DNA from: an uncultured Eubacteriales bacterium
GTDB taxonomy: Bacteria; Bacillota; Clostridia; Oscillospirales; Acutalibacteraceae
Direction of reading: 5' to 3'
Assembly (NCBI GenBank): GCA_948968885.1
Contig: CAREUR010000003.1
Span: forward strand, 7,087 to 59,797
DNA: 52,711 bases
Shown here: positions 26,110 to 35,498 of the stretch, one piece after another
How positions within the stretch are numbered: position 1 is the first letter of the stretch
Layout of the letters: every line of letters starts with the position of its first letter
Position numbers and translations under genes: made by a program
Notes under the pieces: generated by a model
The model's input: the letters and a program-made list of their open reading frames with translations, nothing else
The model's database searches: none
Told to the model about the DNA's origin: nothing

Positions 26110-27405
26110 TTAAACAAATTTACCATCATAAAGGTCGCGGCCCTTCACAACAACCTCATCGTACTCTTTAATAGTATTTTCGGAAAAAAGTTTAGATTTA
26201 TCCGCGTCCAAACTGCAAATAACAAAATCGTCGCCAGAAAAAATAATGTCAATCTCTCTAAACGCAAGCTGCTTGCCGCGCCGCACATAAACGCCCTTAA
26301 CCGCCTTTTGAACAACCTTTTCTTGCCCCGTCGCTTCGTCAGTAATAGTCCGGCTCAAAGTTTTCTCGTGCACAGCGCTCTTGCTAACCGAGAGCCCCCG
26401 ATACTCCGAAATATTAATCTTAATGGGCTCATTGCGAATAGACAAAGTGTTCTTGTCAATATAATCGCACTGAAAAACAACCGCCGATTCAGAATTTTCG
26501 CCCGATTGATTAATAGCAACAACCTTCGCCCTTATTTTTTCTGCGCTAGCAAGCGGCATAACCAGCTCTACGTATTGATCCAAGCTAAGTTGTAAAGCAT
26601 CCGTCCGTTTTAAAGCACAAACAACAAACCAGTTCGGGTTAACCACCAATTTAGCAGCATTCTGAGTCCGACTATACGCGCGCGCAGAGCTCTCATTTAG
26701 CAAGGCTTTAACCTGCTCTGCGGTTATATTTTTTACGCTGTCGTAATTAAAAGCATTCTCAAAGCCGTCCACAGTCCCCATAAAATAGCCCGAATGCTGC
26801 GCCAAAATCTTCTTAATAGCACTACTATTTTCCTGCAAGCTCAGTTTATTTAGCTCACTCTTCAAACCAGAAATTTTTTCATCCAAACTCAAGTCCTGCC
26901 CGCTGGCAATCTGGCGCTCATTTAGCAAATAAAAAATATTATCGCGATGTTTGGGCAATGCATTAAACTCACAATTATTCACATTTTTAATAAGGCTGTT
27001 AAACTCCAAATAAGACTGCTGGTCGATCGAAGCGGGGTTTGAGGAGAGCGCAAAACCAAAATTTTTGAGGCTTTCAAGTCTTGCAATTTCCTTTTCAATC
27101 TCTTCAGCCTTTTTATGTAAAATTTCTTGGCTTTCAGAACTATAAACCCGCGAAATAACGCCATCCTTCTCAATTTTATCCGCATCGCTCAAGCAAAAGC
27201 TTATAAAGCCAGACAAATCGTCCGGAATAACCCGCTCGTCTCGAATAATATAGCCGTCGGCGTCAATAGAGTCATAAACCCGCGCAATGTGCGCAACCTC
27301 GGTCTTCACGCTCGGAAAAAGCACGGCAAACACATGGTACGACCCATAAATAAGAATCATCCCAACAAAAAAAGTCCATACAATTTTTCTAGCAACTTTC
27401 CTCAT
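26110..27405 (-). CDS. HlyD-like single-pass membrane protein next to sepF
   Basis: 431 residues. One N-terminal transmembrane segment (about 10-31, WTFFVGMILIYGSYHVFAVL) is followed by a large extracellular region. An opening beta segment (DADGYIIRDE), a central coiled coil (IEKEIARLESL; LDEKISGLKSELNKL) and a return beta region resemble membrane-fusion (HlyD-like) adaptors. No ABC or MFS exporter gene is adjacent. Its position directly upstream of sepF suggests an envelope or division role, which is inference. The ATG follows GGAGCGA, and it has its own promoter inside the end of miaA. Confidence 0.6.
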   Translation of the reverse strand: MRKVARKIVWTFFVGMILIYGSYHVFAVLFPSVKTEVAHIARVYDSIDADGYIIRDERVIPDDLSGFISFCLSDADKIEKDGVISRVYSSESQEILHKKAEEIEKEIARLESLKNFGFALSSNPASIDQQSYLEFNSLIKNVNNCEFNALPKHRDNIFYLLNERQIASGQDLSLDEKISGLKSELNKLSLQENSSAIKKILAQHSGYFMGTVDGFENAFNYDSVKNITAEQVKALLNESSARAYSRTQNAAKLVVNPNWFVVCALKRTDALQLSLDQYVELVMPLASAEKIRAKVVAINQSGENSESAVVFQCDYIDKNTLSIRNEPIKINISEYRGLSVSKSAVHEKTLSRTITDEATGQEKVVQKAVKGVYVRRGKQLAFREIDIIFSGDDFVICSLDADKSKLFSENTIKEYDEVVVKGRDLYDGKFV

Positions 27406-27458
27406 AATTTCGCTCCAAAAGTCCTTTTAAATTAAACTTTTCGCCCAACATTTATAGT

Positions 27459-27487
27459 ATTATATCACAAAATTAGCGCTTTTTAAA
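27459..27487 (-). promoter_or_regulatory. Promoter of the HlyD-like gene
   Basis: On the minus strand: TTTAAA (27487-27482), a 17-base spacer, TATAAT (27464-27459) with TGA before it (extended -10). The -35 lies in the last codons of miaA. Confidence 0.6.
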
Positions 27488-28457
27488 ATTTTATGATTCC
27501 CGCGCAAACCCTCAGCAGTTCTTCAAAGTCAAAGTAATCATCAATAAAAACCCAGTTTACTCGGGCATCTTTCCTAAACCAAGTGATCTGCCGCTTGGCG
27601 TACCTTCGTGTTTGCTGTTTTAAATTTTCAACCGCCGCGCCCAAATCGCATTGGCCATTTATGTAAGACGCAAACTCCTTGTAGCAAATAGCATTCATCG
27701 CGGTTTTGCTGCAGTCAGACGCCAAAACCCGCTGCGCTTCGTCAATTAATCCAGCATCGAGCATTTTGTCTACCCGCTTGTTTATCTGGTCATACAAAAG
27801 TTCTCTGTTGCGGTAGGATAAGCCCAAAATCACCGAATTATAAATCGGCTCCTCATTTTTAGAGCGCTCAATGTGCTCCGTCATGGTAATGCCGGTTGCT
27901 TTGTAAATTTCAATCGCACGAATAATCCTGAGAGTATCGTTAGGATGCAGCCTTTTAGCCATTTTTTCATCAAAAGAAGCCAGCTCTGCCAGCAAAGAGT
28001 CCGCCCCTTCGTTCTCTAATTTTTTTATTAATATTTTACGTAATTCTAGGTCTGGTTTCTGCTCAGCAAAGTTAATATTATTCAGCAATGAGCTCACGTA
28101 AAGTCCGGTTCCGCCAACAATAAATGGCAATTTGCCTCGATTTGTTATTTCAAATATACATTCCTTCGCCATTTTCACGTAATCCGCTACGCTAAATTCC
28201 TTGTCAATCTCCAAAAAATCAATCAAATGATGCGGTACTTCGCCCATTTCGGCAGCGGTGGGCTTCGCCGTGCCGATGTCCATACCCTTGTAAACCTGCA
28301 TAGAGTCCGCAGAGACAATCTCCCCATCAAGCAACTTGGCAAGTTCAATCGCTATTTTCGTCTTGCAGCAAGCCGTGGGGCCCACAATGGCCACAACATT
28401 TATTTTTTCTTTTTTATAATTATGCGCATAATCAGCACTATTCGTAATTTCACTCAC
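27483..28457 (-). CDS. miaA: tRNA dimethylallyltransferase MiaA
   Basis: 324 residues. It prenylates A37 of UNN-decoding tRNAs, giving i6A, the substrate of MiaB. Family blocks are clear: GEIVSADSMQVYKGMDIGTAKP, the PHHLID segment, FIVGGTGLYV and RLHPNDTLRIIRA. The P-loop reads GPTACCKT (residues 26-33) where the family has GPTASGKT or similar; the glycine before lysine is replaced by cysteine. The GTG start overlaps the mutL stop by four bases (GTGA), so translation is coupled. Confidence 0.93.
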   Translation of the reverse strand: MSEITNSADYAHNYKKEKINVVAIVGPTACCKTKIAIELAKLLDGEIVSADSMQVYKGMDIGTAKPTAAEMGEVPHHLIDFLEIDKEFSVADYVKMAKECIFEITNRGKLPFIVGGTGLYVSSLLNNINFAEQKPDLELRKILIKKLENEGADSLLAELASFDEKMAKRLHPNDTLRIIRAIEIYKATGITMTEHIERSKNEEPIYNSVILGLSYRNRELLYDQINKRVDKMLDAGLIDEAQRVLASDCSKTAMNAICYKEFASYINGQCDLGAAVENLKQQTRRYAKRQITWFRKDARVNWVFIDDYFDFEELLRVCAGIIKF

Positions 28458-30475
28458 ACCCGACCAAATCTTTTCTCGATCTCTCGCCGCTTAACAGTAA
28501 CAGCAATCGGCCTGCCATGCGGGCAAAATCTGGGATCCTCTTTGATTATTCGCTTAACCAAAGCCTGCATCTCTTGCGGTTTTGCCATTTTGCCGGCCTT
28601 AATCGCCGCCCGGCACGCGATGTTTTCGTACAGCCACTCAACGTAGTCGCTGCGAACATCTTTCCTGTGCTCCAAAATATAATTCGCCATCTGCGTGACA
28701 ATGTCGCTAATGTCAACGTTATCAAGATAGCTCGGCGCCGCCCGAACGATAATCGCACCGTTTCCAAAATCGTCAAGCTCGAAGCCAGCGTTAACGAACA
28801 AGCTAATATTATCAAGAATGGCGGCGTACTCGTCTTTGCTCAAAGATACAACAACAGGCTCCAAGAATAACTGCGACAGCGGCGCGTCTTTTTCGGATTT
28901 AAGCTCCTCAAAAATCATTCTCTCATGCGCCGCGTGTTTGTCGATAAGCACCACCTCATCGGCATTTTTCTCCACAATAATGTATGTGCTAAAGATCTCG
29001 CCCACAATTTTAATGTCAAAATTATCAGGAACCAAGGCAATCTGCTCAACCTTTGCGTTGTCAATAGGAAAAATCTTGTCAAGCGCGCCCTCATCAATAA
29101 AAGACGAAAGAGAAATGCCTTCGGCCGTCCCAATATTCGCATTCGCGCTATTTTTAGCCTTCGAGGCGCCCTCTTTAATGTCCAAAATATTGCAAGCCGT
29201 TTCGCCCTTTAAATCTGGTTTTTTAAGGTAAATATTCTCGGACTTCTTTGGCACATAAACCTCTGGAGAATCGGCGTCACCCTCGTCCTCACTGCCATTA
29301 ACATCGCCCAAGCTGGATTTGTCCAAAACCGGCGCTTTAAAATCGGCCGCCTTATCCACTTTAGCCGAAAAATCAATCATCTTGAATAGACTGTTCACAC
29401 CGTTAATCATCTTGCTTTTGTCGCTATTCTTGACGATTTGAATCTCTTGTGCAGGAGCCTTGTCACCGCGCAAAAGCGCAGGGCTGCCGTTGTTAACTAG
29501 CGCTGTTTTCACGCCGTGATATATAGCGTCAAAAATCGGGCGCTCGTCGATAAACCGGATCTCCACCTTAGAAGGATGCACGTTAACGTCGATGCTATCG
29601 AAGGGCAGGTCGATATACATAACGCAAGCCGGGAACTTTTGAACCATAATCGAGCCCTTAAAAGCCTCCTCCAGCGCCACCATCGCAGTCTTGCTCTTAA
29701 CATAGCGGCCATTTATAAAAAAATGCTGCATGTTCCTAGAGGCCCGCGGCGAAGTCGGCTTGCTAATAAACCCGCTCACCTTTATGCCGCCAAGCGTATA
29801 GTCCATCGGCATCAGAGAAGCGAAAAATTCCTTGCCATAAACAGCGTAAATGGCAGAGTCGACCTTGCCGTCGCCCGGCGTGTTGAGCTGCAGCTTGCCC
29901 TCTTTTATAAACTTAAAGTCAATTTCAGGGTGCGAGAGTGCGATCCTATCCAAAATTTTCTCGATCGCCAAGCCCTCGGAACTATCCTTTTTCAAAAACT
30001 TCATTCTAGCGGGGGTATTATAAAACAAATCCCGCACAATTATCGTCGTACCGGCAGAGCAGCCACATTCTTCAAACAAAGCCTCCTCTCCGCCTTCAAT
30101 TTTGTAGTGCATGCCGATGCCTTGTCCCTTCGGCCGAGTCATAACCTCAACTCGCGAGACCGCACAGACAGAAAAAAGTGCCTCCCCACGAAACCCCAAA
30201 GTAGCAATATTGTTAAGGTCATCCTCAACCTTGATTTTGCTCGTTGCGTTTCGCAAAAACGCACTTCTTATGTCATCTTTTTCGATTCCGCAGCCATCAT
30301 CGCTGATTCGCATATACGAAACGCCGCCGTTTTTGATCTCTATAGTAACACTCGTTGCCCCAGCGTCAATCGAATTCTCCACAAGCTCCTTTATTACTGA
30401 GCTCGGTCGCTCCACAACCTCGCCCGCCGCGATCAGTTCGGCAATGTGTTTATCCAAAACATTTATCTTTCCCAT
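28454..30475 (-). CDS. mutL: DNA mismatch repair protein MutL
   Basis: 673 residues. The N-terminal GHKL ATPase motifs are clear: KELVENSIDAG, DDGCGI, and ATLGFRGEALFS. A poorly conserved linker (about 335-470) precedes the C-terminal dimerisation/endonuclease domain. The metal-binding motif is DKHAAHERMIFE near 510-521, with ACRAAIKAG and CPHGRP further on, so it is a nicking MutL of the type found in bacteria lacking MutH. The ATG follows GAGGAAAA. It lies 28 bases after mutS and overlaps miaA. Confidence 0.96.
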   Translation of the reverse strand: MGKINVLDKHIAELIAAGEVVERPSSVIKELVENSIDAGATSVTIEIKNGGVSYMRISDDGCGIEKDDIRSAFLRNATSKIKVEDDLNNIATLGFRGEALFSVCAVSRVEVMTRPKGQGIGMHYKIEGGEEALFEECGCSAGTTIIVRDLFYNTPARMKFLKKDSSEGLAIEKILDRIALSHPEIDFKFIKEGKLQLNTPGDGKVDSAIYAVYGKEFFASLMPMDYTLGGIKVSGFISKPTSPRASRNMQHFFINGRYVKSKTAMVALEEAFKGSIMVQKFPACVMYIDLPFDSIDVNVHPSKVEIRFIDERPIFDAIYHGVKTALVNNGSPALLRGDKAPAQEIQIVKNSDKSKMINGVNSLFKMIDFSAKVDKAADFKAPVLDKSSLGDVNGSEDEGDADSPEVYVPKKSENIYLKKPDLKGETACNILDIKEGASKAKNSANANIGTAEGISLSSFIDEGALDKIFPIDNAKVEQIALVPDNFDIKIVGEIFSTYIIVEKNADEVVLIDKHAAHERMIFEELKSEKDAPLSQLFLEPVVVSLSKDEYAAILDNISLFVNAGFELDDFGNGAIIVRAAPSYLDNVDISDIVTQMANYILEHRKDVRSDYVEWLYENIACRAAIKAGKMAKPQEMQALVKRIIKEDPRFCPHGRPIAVTVKRREIEKRFGRV

Positions 30476-30503
30476 GATTATTTTCCTCTACAAAAACAGT
30501 AAG

Positions 30504-33137
30504 TCAGCCATCCTTAAGCAAATTAACAAGCTCAAACAGCTGCGCCATGGCCTCCAGCGGCGTAAGCGTGTTGACGTCCAAATTAGAAAGCTTTTTAATA
30601 ACTTCTTTTTCGCCAGATTTAGCGGCACTCTCATTAATTTTTTCTTGCTCAAATAAGCTATCTTCCGCGCCGCTGCTACCTTCGCTGGCAATCTTTATAT
30701 TGGTTGCAATATTTCCGTCCTCAATTTCTTTCAAAATCACCTTGGCTCTATCGATGATCCAGCCCGGTACACCGGCCAACTTCGCCACCTCTATGCCAAA
30801 ACTATCGTCCGTGCCGCCGCGCACAATCCTCCTCAAAAACGTAATGTCGTCCCCGCGCTTCTTGACGGCTATATTATAATTCTTAACGCCCGGCAGCAAA
30901 TTCTCAAGCTCAATCAGTTCGTGGTAATGCGTCGCAAAAAGAGTCTTCGCGCCTAGTTTGCTGCGATCAGCAATAAACTCAATTACAGCGCGCGCAATGC
31001 TCATACCATCAAACGTAGAAGTCCCCCTGCCGATTTCGTCAAGAATAATCAGGCTGCTTGCGTTCGCAGAGTTCATAATCTGCGCAACTTCCATCATTTC
31101 AATCATAAACGTCGACTGCCCGCTCGCCAAATCGTCCGAAGCGCCAACGCGAGTAAAAATGCTCTCAACCACGCCAATTTCAGCATAAGATGCCGGCACA
31201 AAGCAGCCAATCTGCGCCATCAGAGCGATAATGGCCACCTGCCGCATATATGTGGATTTGCCCGCCATGTTGGGGCCTGTAATCACCGAAATCATGTTTT
31301 CGCCCGTATCCAAAGTAACGTCGTTTGGCACAAACAAAGAGTCCTTCATCAAAGCCTCAACCACCGGGTGGCGAGAATCTTTCAAAATAATTTTGTCGCT
31401 ATTGTTAACAATCGGCTTAACAAAGCGGTTTTCGTACGAAGTTATCGCAAAAGACAGCAAAACATCCAGCAAAGCAATGGCTTTCGCCGTCTTTTGAACT
31501 CGATTTAAATTGCCCGCAACCTGCTCGCGGATCTTGCAAAACAGCTCATATTCCAGCTGAATAGCCCGATCCTTAGCGCCAAGCACACGCCCCTCAAGCT
31601 CCTTTAGCTCCGTTGTGATGTACCTCTCGCAGTTAGAGAGAGTCTGTTTACGTATGTATTCGCTCGGAACTTTATCTTTAAAAGAGTTCGAAACCTCAAT
31701 AAAATAGCCAAAAACACGATTATACCCAATCTTAAGCTTCGGTATGCCGGTCTTTGTCTTTTCCTTAGTCTCCAGTTCCGCCATTATATCTTTGCCGCTT
31801 GACATATCACCGCGCAAAAGATCAATCTCGCCGTTGTATCCATGCTTTATGATGCCACCCTCTTTTACCGAGATCGGCGGCTCCTCCACAATAGCAGCAT
31901 CAATCAAGGCGTTAATGTCCGTCAAAGCATCAATGTCAGCATTTACTTCAACAAGCAGTTCCGATTTTGCGCGAGAAAGCACCTCTTTAACAGCCGGAAG
32001 CTTAGAAGTAGCATAGCACAAAGAGCGAAGTTCGCGCGCATTGGCCGAACCATAAACAATCCGAGTCATCAAGCGCTCAAGGTCATGCACACCGCTAAGC
32101 TCGCTCTTTAGGTTGTCCATCAGCACAACGTTAGAGCAAATCTCCTCCACACCCGCCTGCCGCCTCAAAATCGCAGCAACATTAACCAAAGGCTGCTCAA
32201 TATAAGTCTTTATGAGCCGCTTACCCATCGCGGTTTTGGTCTTGTCCAGCACCCAAAGGAGCGAACCCCGTTTTTCTTTGTTGCGCATGGTTTCAATCAG
32301 CTCTAAGTTGCGGCGCGTGGTCAAGTCCAGCCGTATAAACTGGCTCTCGGAGTAAACATCCAAAGTGTTTATCCGCTTCAACCCGTTTTTTTGTGTCTCT
32401 CTCAAGTAGTCAAACAAAACCGCCAAAGCTGCAATAGTCTCGTTTTTGCCGCTTAGCTTAAGGTCATCCAAAGAACGCGGCTCAAACTGCAAAAGTACCG
32501 TCTGTTTGCAAACGTCCAAACTCGTTGCCAGCGGCTTAATCTCAACCGTACTCTTAAGTTTATCACTCACAAACTGCTTAAAATCCTTAAACTTCTCCAC
32601 ATTGCCGCTAACAATTATTTCCCTCGGGCTAAATTTAGAGAGCTCATTAACCGCCTGCCGATAAACATCCGCGCCAAAAAGCAGTGTCGCCAAAAGGTCG
32701 CCCGTAGAAACGTCGCAAAAGCAGATCCCAATATTAATTTCGTCAATGTAAATCGAGCAAATATAGTTGTTTTTAGATTCGTCAAGCATAGCGCCCTCGA
32801 TAACCGTCCCCGGCGTAATAACCCTCGTAATGTCGCGCCGCACAAGCCCCTTAGCAGAAGGATCCCCCAATTGATCGCAAATGGCAATCTTGTAGCCCTT
32901 GTCAACCAACCGGGCAATATAGCCTTCGCAGCTATGGTAAGGCACGCCGCACATTGGGGCTCGTTCCTCCAACCCACAGTCGCGCCCCGTCAGCGTTAAT
33001 TCCAGTTCTTTTGACACCAAAATAGCGTCGTCAAAGAACATCTCGTAAAAATCGCCTAATCTAAAAAACAGTATCGATCCCTTGCATCGTTCCTTCAAGT
33101 CAAAGTATTGTCGCATCATGGGCGATAATTCGGCCAT
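30504..33137 (-). CDS. mutS: DNA mismatch repair protein MutS
   Basis: 877 residues. The mismatch-contact motif FYEMF lies near residue 30 (RLGDFYEMF), and the connector, core, clamp and ATPase domains follow. Walker A GPNMAGKST is near residue 620, then DEIGRGTSTFDG and ATHYHEL. A C-terminal tail ends the protein. The ATG follows AGAGGGGA; an ATG seven codons upstream is possible. The stop codon of miaB lies 26 bases upstream of this start, so miaB-mutS-mutL-miaA is one transcript. Confidence 0.97.
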   Translation of the reverse strand: MAELSPMMRQYFDLKERCKGSILFFRLGDFYEMFFDDAILVSKELELTLTGRDCGLEERAPMCGVPYHSCEGYIARLVDKGYKIAICDQLGDPSAKGLVRRDITRVITPGTVIEGAMLDESKNNYICSIYIDEINIGICFCDVSTGDLLATLLFGADVYRQAVNELSKFSPREIIVSGNVEKFKDFKQFVSDKLKSTVEIKPLATSLDVCKQTVLLQFEPRSLDDLKLSGKNETIAALAVLFDYLRETQKNGLKRINTLDVYSESQFIRLDLTTRRNLELIETMRNKEKRGSLLWVLDKTKTAMGKRLIKTYIEQPLVNVAAILRRQAGVEEICSNVVLMDNLKSELSGVHDLERLMTRIVYGSANARELRSLCYATSKLPAVKEVLSRAKSELLVEVNADIDALTDINALIDAAIVEEPPISVKEGGIIKHGYNGEIDLLRGDMSSGKDIMAELETKEKTKTGIPKLKIGYNRVFGYFIEVSNSFKDKVPSEYIRKQTLSNCERYITTELKELEGRVLGAKDRAIQLEYELFCKIREQVAGNLNRVQKTAKAIALLDVLLSFAITSYENRFVKPIVNNSDKIILKDSRHPVVEALMKDSLFVPNDVTLDTGENMISVITGPNMAGKSTYMRQVAIIALMAQIGCFVPASYAEIGVVESIFTRVGASDDLASGQSTFMIEMMEVAQIMNSANASSLIILDEIGRGTSTFDGMSIARAVIEFIADRSKLGAKTLFATHYHELIELENLLPGVKNYNIAVKKRGDDITFLRRIVRGGTDDSFGIEVAKLAGVPGWIIDRAKVILKEIEDGNIATNIKIASEGSSGAEDSLFEQEKINESAAKSGEKEVIKKLSNLDVNTLTPLEAMAQLFELVNLLKDG

Positions 33138-33163
33138 TTTAAAGTCCCCTCTCGTCATAAAGC

Positions 33164-34612
33164 CTATAAAATCGCGGTTATTTCCCCCGTCAAAAACCAA
33201 TTTTTAATCCCCGTAACCTTAACCATCGCAAACTTGCCCACTAAGTCCTCTTCCCCAGCAATATCAACAATCATGTTACCCTGTGTGCGCGTCGTCAAAG
33301 CGCCCTCTTTGGTCGACTTGCCCTCAATCAAAACCTTTACAACTTCGCCATCGTACTTTTGGCATTGCCTGGTGGTTATCTCATTTTGAACCTCCAAAAG
33401 CTCGCGAAACCACGCAGATTTTTCTTTTTCAGAAATAGGATCATCCATCTCGGCCGCCGGAGTACCGCTTCGTTTAGAATAAATAAAGGTAAACAGCGAG
33501 GTAAAGCCAACCTCTTTTATAAGGCTCAAAGTTTCACAAAAATCCTCATATCGCTCGCCCGGAAAGCCCACAATAACGTCACTCGTCAGGCAAACGTCCG
33601 GCATCTTAGCCTTCGCGTAAGAGATAATCTCAAGGTACCCCTGCCGAGTATACCCGCGATTCATCAGCTTTAAAACCCGGTCACTGCCGGCCTGAAACGG
33701 CAAATGCAAGTGGTGACAAATATGCTCGCCCGCGGCCATAACGTTAATTAATTTCGGCGTCGCGTCTTTGGGGTGAGAAGTCATAAACCGCAGCCAATAG
33801 CCCCCCGGAGTGCGATCCAAACGCCGTAAAAGCTGCGCAAAGTCTATGCGTTCATCAAGATTTTTCCCATAAGAATTTACATTTTGCCCCAAAAGAGTGA
33901 CCTCTTTGTAGCCGTTGCCAATAAGTTGAGAAAATTCATCGCAAATCGCCTTTGCACTGCGGCTTTTCTCCCTCCCGCGCACGTGCGGAACAACGCAATA
34001 AGAGCAAAAATTATCGCAGCCGTACATTATCGGCAAAAAGGCCTTTATCTTGCTAGCGCGCTCAATCGGCAGGCCTTCGCAAACTTGAACATTACCAGCA
34101 TTTGCGTCCGCACTGTAAGTATCACATTCGGTCTTGCTTGGCCAAATATGCTTTTTCTCTGTCAAAATTTTATAAATTAGCTCCGGGAATCTCTCAAGCG
34201 AATTAGTCCCCAAAACGAGGTCAACAAAAGGAAAGCTCTGCTTTAACCTCTCCACAACATGCGCCTGCTCCGTCATGCAGCCGCACAAGACAATAATCAA
34301 ATCAGGATTTCTCTTTTTTAAAGCCTTCAAGGCCCCCACATTGCCAAAAACTCGATCCTCGGCGTTTTCGCGAACAGCACAAGTGTTAAAAACAATAATA
34401 TCAGTGTCTTCGCAGTCCTGAGCAAGTGCGCAGCCCATGGCCAAAAGCATTCCGTTTATTTTTTCGGAATCCGAAACGTTTTGTTGGCAACCATAAGTGC
34501 GCACAAAAGCCCGCGGAGTCCGAAAATTGACTCTTTGAAGCAACAAATTTTTTATTAAACCAAAATACTCCTCAAACTTGGGCGCGCAGAGGTTCTCACC
34601 AACATTTTTCAA
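33164..34612 (-). CDS. miaB: tRNA-2-methylthio-N6-dimethylallyladenosine synthase MiaB
   Basis: 482-residue radical SAM methylthiotransferase. It adds the 2-methylthio group to i6A37 made by MiaA. The N-terminal UPF0004 domain has three conserved cysteines (YGCQQN, NTCAVRE, GCMTEQ) for the auxiliary cluster. The radical SAM CxxxCxxC motif is CDNFCSYC at about residues 197-204, and a C-terminal TRAM domain follows. I use the TTG start 8 bases after GGGGG. It is the first gene of the miaB-mutS-mutL-miaA operon, with a near-consensus promoter upstream. Confidence 0.95.
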   Translation of the reverse strand: MKNVGENLCAPKFEEYFGLIKNLLLQRVNFRTPRAFVRTYGCQQNVSDSEKINGMLLAMGCALAQDCEDTDIIVFNTCAVRENAEDRVFGNVGALKALKKRNPDLIIVLCGCMTEQAHVVERLKQSFPFVDLVLGTNSLERFPELIYKILTEKKHIWPSKTECDTYSADANAGNVQVCEGLPIERASKIKAFLPIMYGCDNFCSYCVVPHVRGREKSRSAKAICDEFSQLIGNGYKEVTLLGQNVNSYGKNLDERIDFAQLLRRLDRTPGGYWLRFMTSHPKDATPKLINVMAAGEHICHHLHLPFQAGSDRVLKLMNRGYTRQGYLEIISYAKAKMPDVCLTSDVIVGFPGERYEDFCETLSLIKEVGFTSLFTFIYSKRSGTPAAEMDDPISEKEKSAWFRELLEVQNEITTRQCQKYDGEVVKVLIEGKSTKEGALTTRTQGNMIVDIAGEEDLVGKFAMVKVTGIKNWFLTGEITAIL

Positions 34613-34645
34613 AACAAAATCCCCCAAACAACATAATACCCACAA

Positions 34646-34674
34646 ATTTTAACATTTTTAAACCAGTCTTTCAA
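34646..34674 (-). promoter_or_regulatory. Promoter of miaB-mutS-mutL-miaA
   Basis: On the minus strand: TTGAAA (34674-34669), a 17-base spacer, TAAAAT (34651-34646). It lies 33 bases before the TTG start of miaB. Confidence 0.75.
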
Positions 34675-34689
34675 GCGCCAAAATGCCCC

Positions 34690-35442
34690 TCAATTAACCA
34701 GGCTACCCGTCTCATAAGCATCGCAAACGGTTTTTGTGTCGCCAAGCATCTTTATTTTGCCGTGATCTAGCCACAAAACCCTGCTACACAGTCTTCGGAT
34801 TTGCTCCAGGCTGTGCGAAACAATCAGCACCGTAGTTCCACCCTGCATAAGAGCGTTGATTCGTTGTTCGCATTTTTGCTGAAAAAGCATGTCTCCAACC
34901 GACAAAATCTCATCCACAATCAAAATGTCCGACCGAACCATAGTAGCCACCGAGAACCCAATCCTCGCCACCATGCCAGAAGAATAATTTTTCATCGGCA
35001 CGTCCAAAAAGTCCCTAAGCTCCGAAAATTCCACAATTTCATCAAATTTATCGCTTATAGTTTTTTTAGAGAATCCCAAAACAGAGCCATTTAAAAAGAT
35101 ATTTTCGCGCGCAGTAAGGTCCAAATCAAAACCCGCACCAAGCTCAATAAGCGGCGCAATAGTACCATAAACCCTTATGCTGCCAGAAGTCGGCTTCAAA
35201 ATGCCCGCAATAGCCTTTAAAAGCGTACTTTTGCCCGATCCGTTATAGCCGATTATCCCAAAAACTTCGCCCTTTTTAACGTCTACACTGACTTTATCGA
35301 GCGCCACAAAATCCTCATACATCAGCTGCCGTTTGGCCAATTTTATGACGTACTCTTTCAAACTATCGATTTTTTCTTTATTCATGTTAAAATGCATTTC
35401 GACGTCTTTAACTTCGATTATATTCACGTTTTTATCTTCCAA
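34690..35442 (-). CDS. Polysaccharide/teichoic-acid ABC exporter, ATP-binding subunit
   Basis: 250-residue ABC ATPase of the Wzt/TagH group. Walker A GYNGSGKST is at residues 65-73, the signature is YSSGMVARI, Walker B is ILIVDEILSVGD, and the switch histidine is in IVSHSLEQ. The long N-terminal helix with LKEYVIKLAKRQL is typical of this group. It lacks the C-terminal carbohydrate-binding domain of longer Wzt and TagH proteins. The TTG start follows GGTGAG; a GTG five codons later is possible. It is co-transcribed with the permease upstream. The exported polymer is unknown because no glycosyltransferases are nearby. Confidence 0.88.
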   Translation of the reverse strand: MEDKNVNIIEVKDVEMHFNMNKEKIDSLKEYVIKLAKRQLMYEDFVALDKVSVDVKKGEVFGIIGYNGSGKSTLLKAIAGILKPTSGSIRVYGTIAPLIELGAGFDLDLTARENIFLNGSVLGFSKKTISDKFDEIVEFSELRDFLDVPMKNYSSGMVARIGFSVATMVRSDILIVDEILSVGDMLFQQKCEQRINALMQGGTTVLIVSHSLEQIRRLCSRVLWLDHGKIKMLGDTKTVCDAYETGSLVN

Positions 35443-35498
35443 AATCTCACCAAATCCTCACATTCATAGCCTTAAATTGCAAAAATTAAAAATCAAAA

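Noticed and set aside
29516..30400. A 294-codon open frame on the plus strand opposite mutL
   Set aside because: It lies fully inside the conserved GHKL domain of mutL on the other strand, has no ribosome binding site, and encodes a basic low-complexity product; it is a shadow frame.
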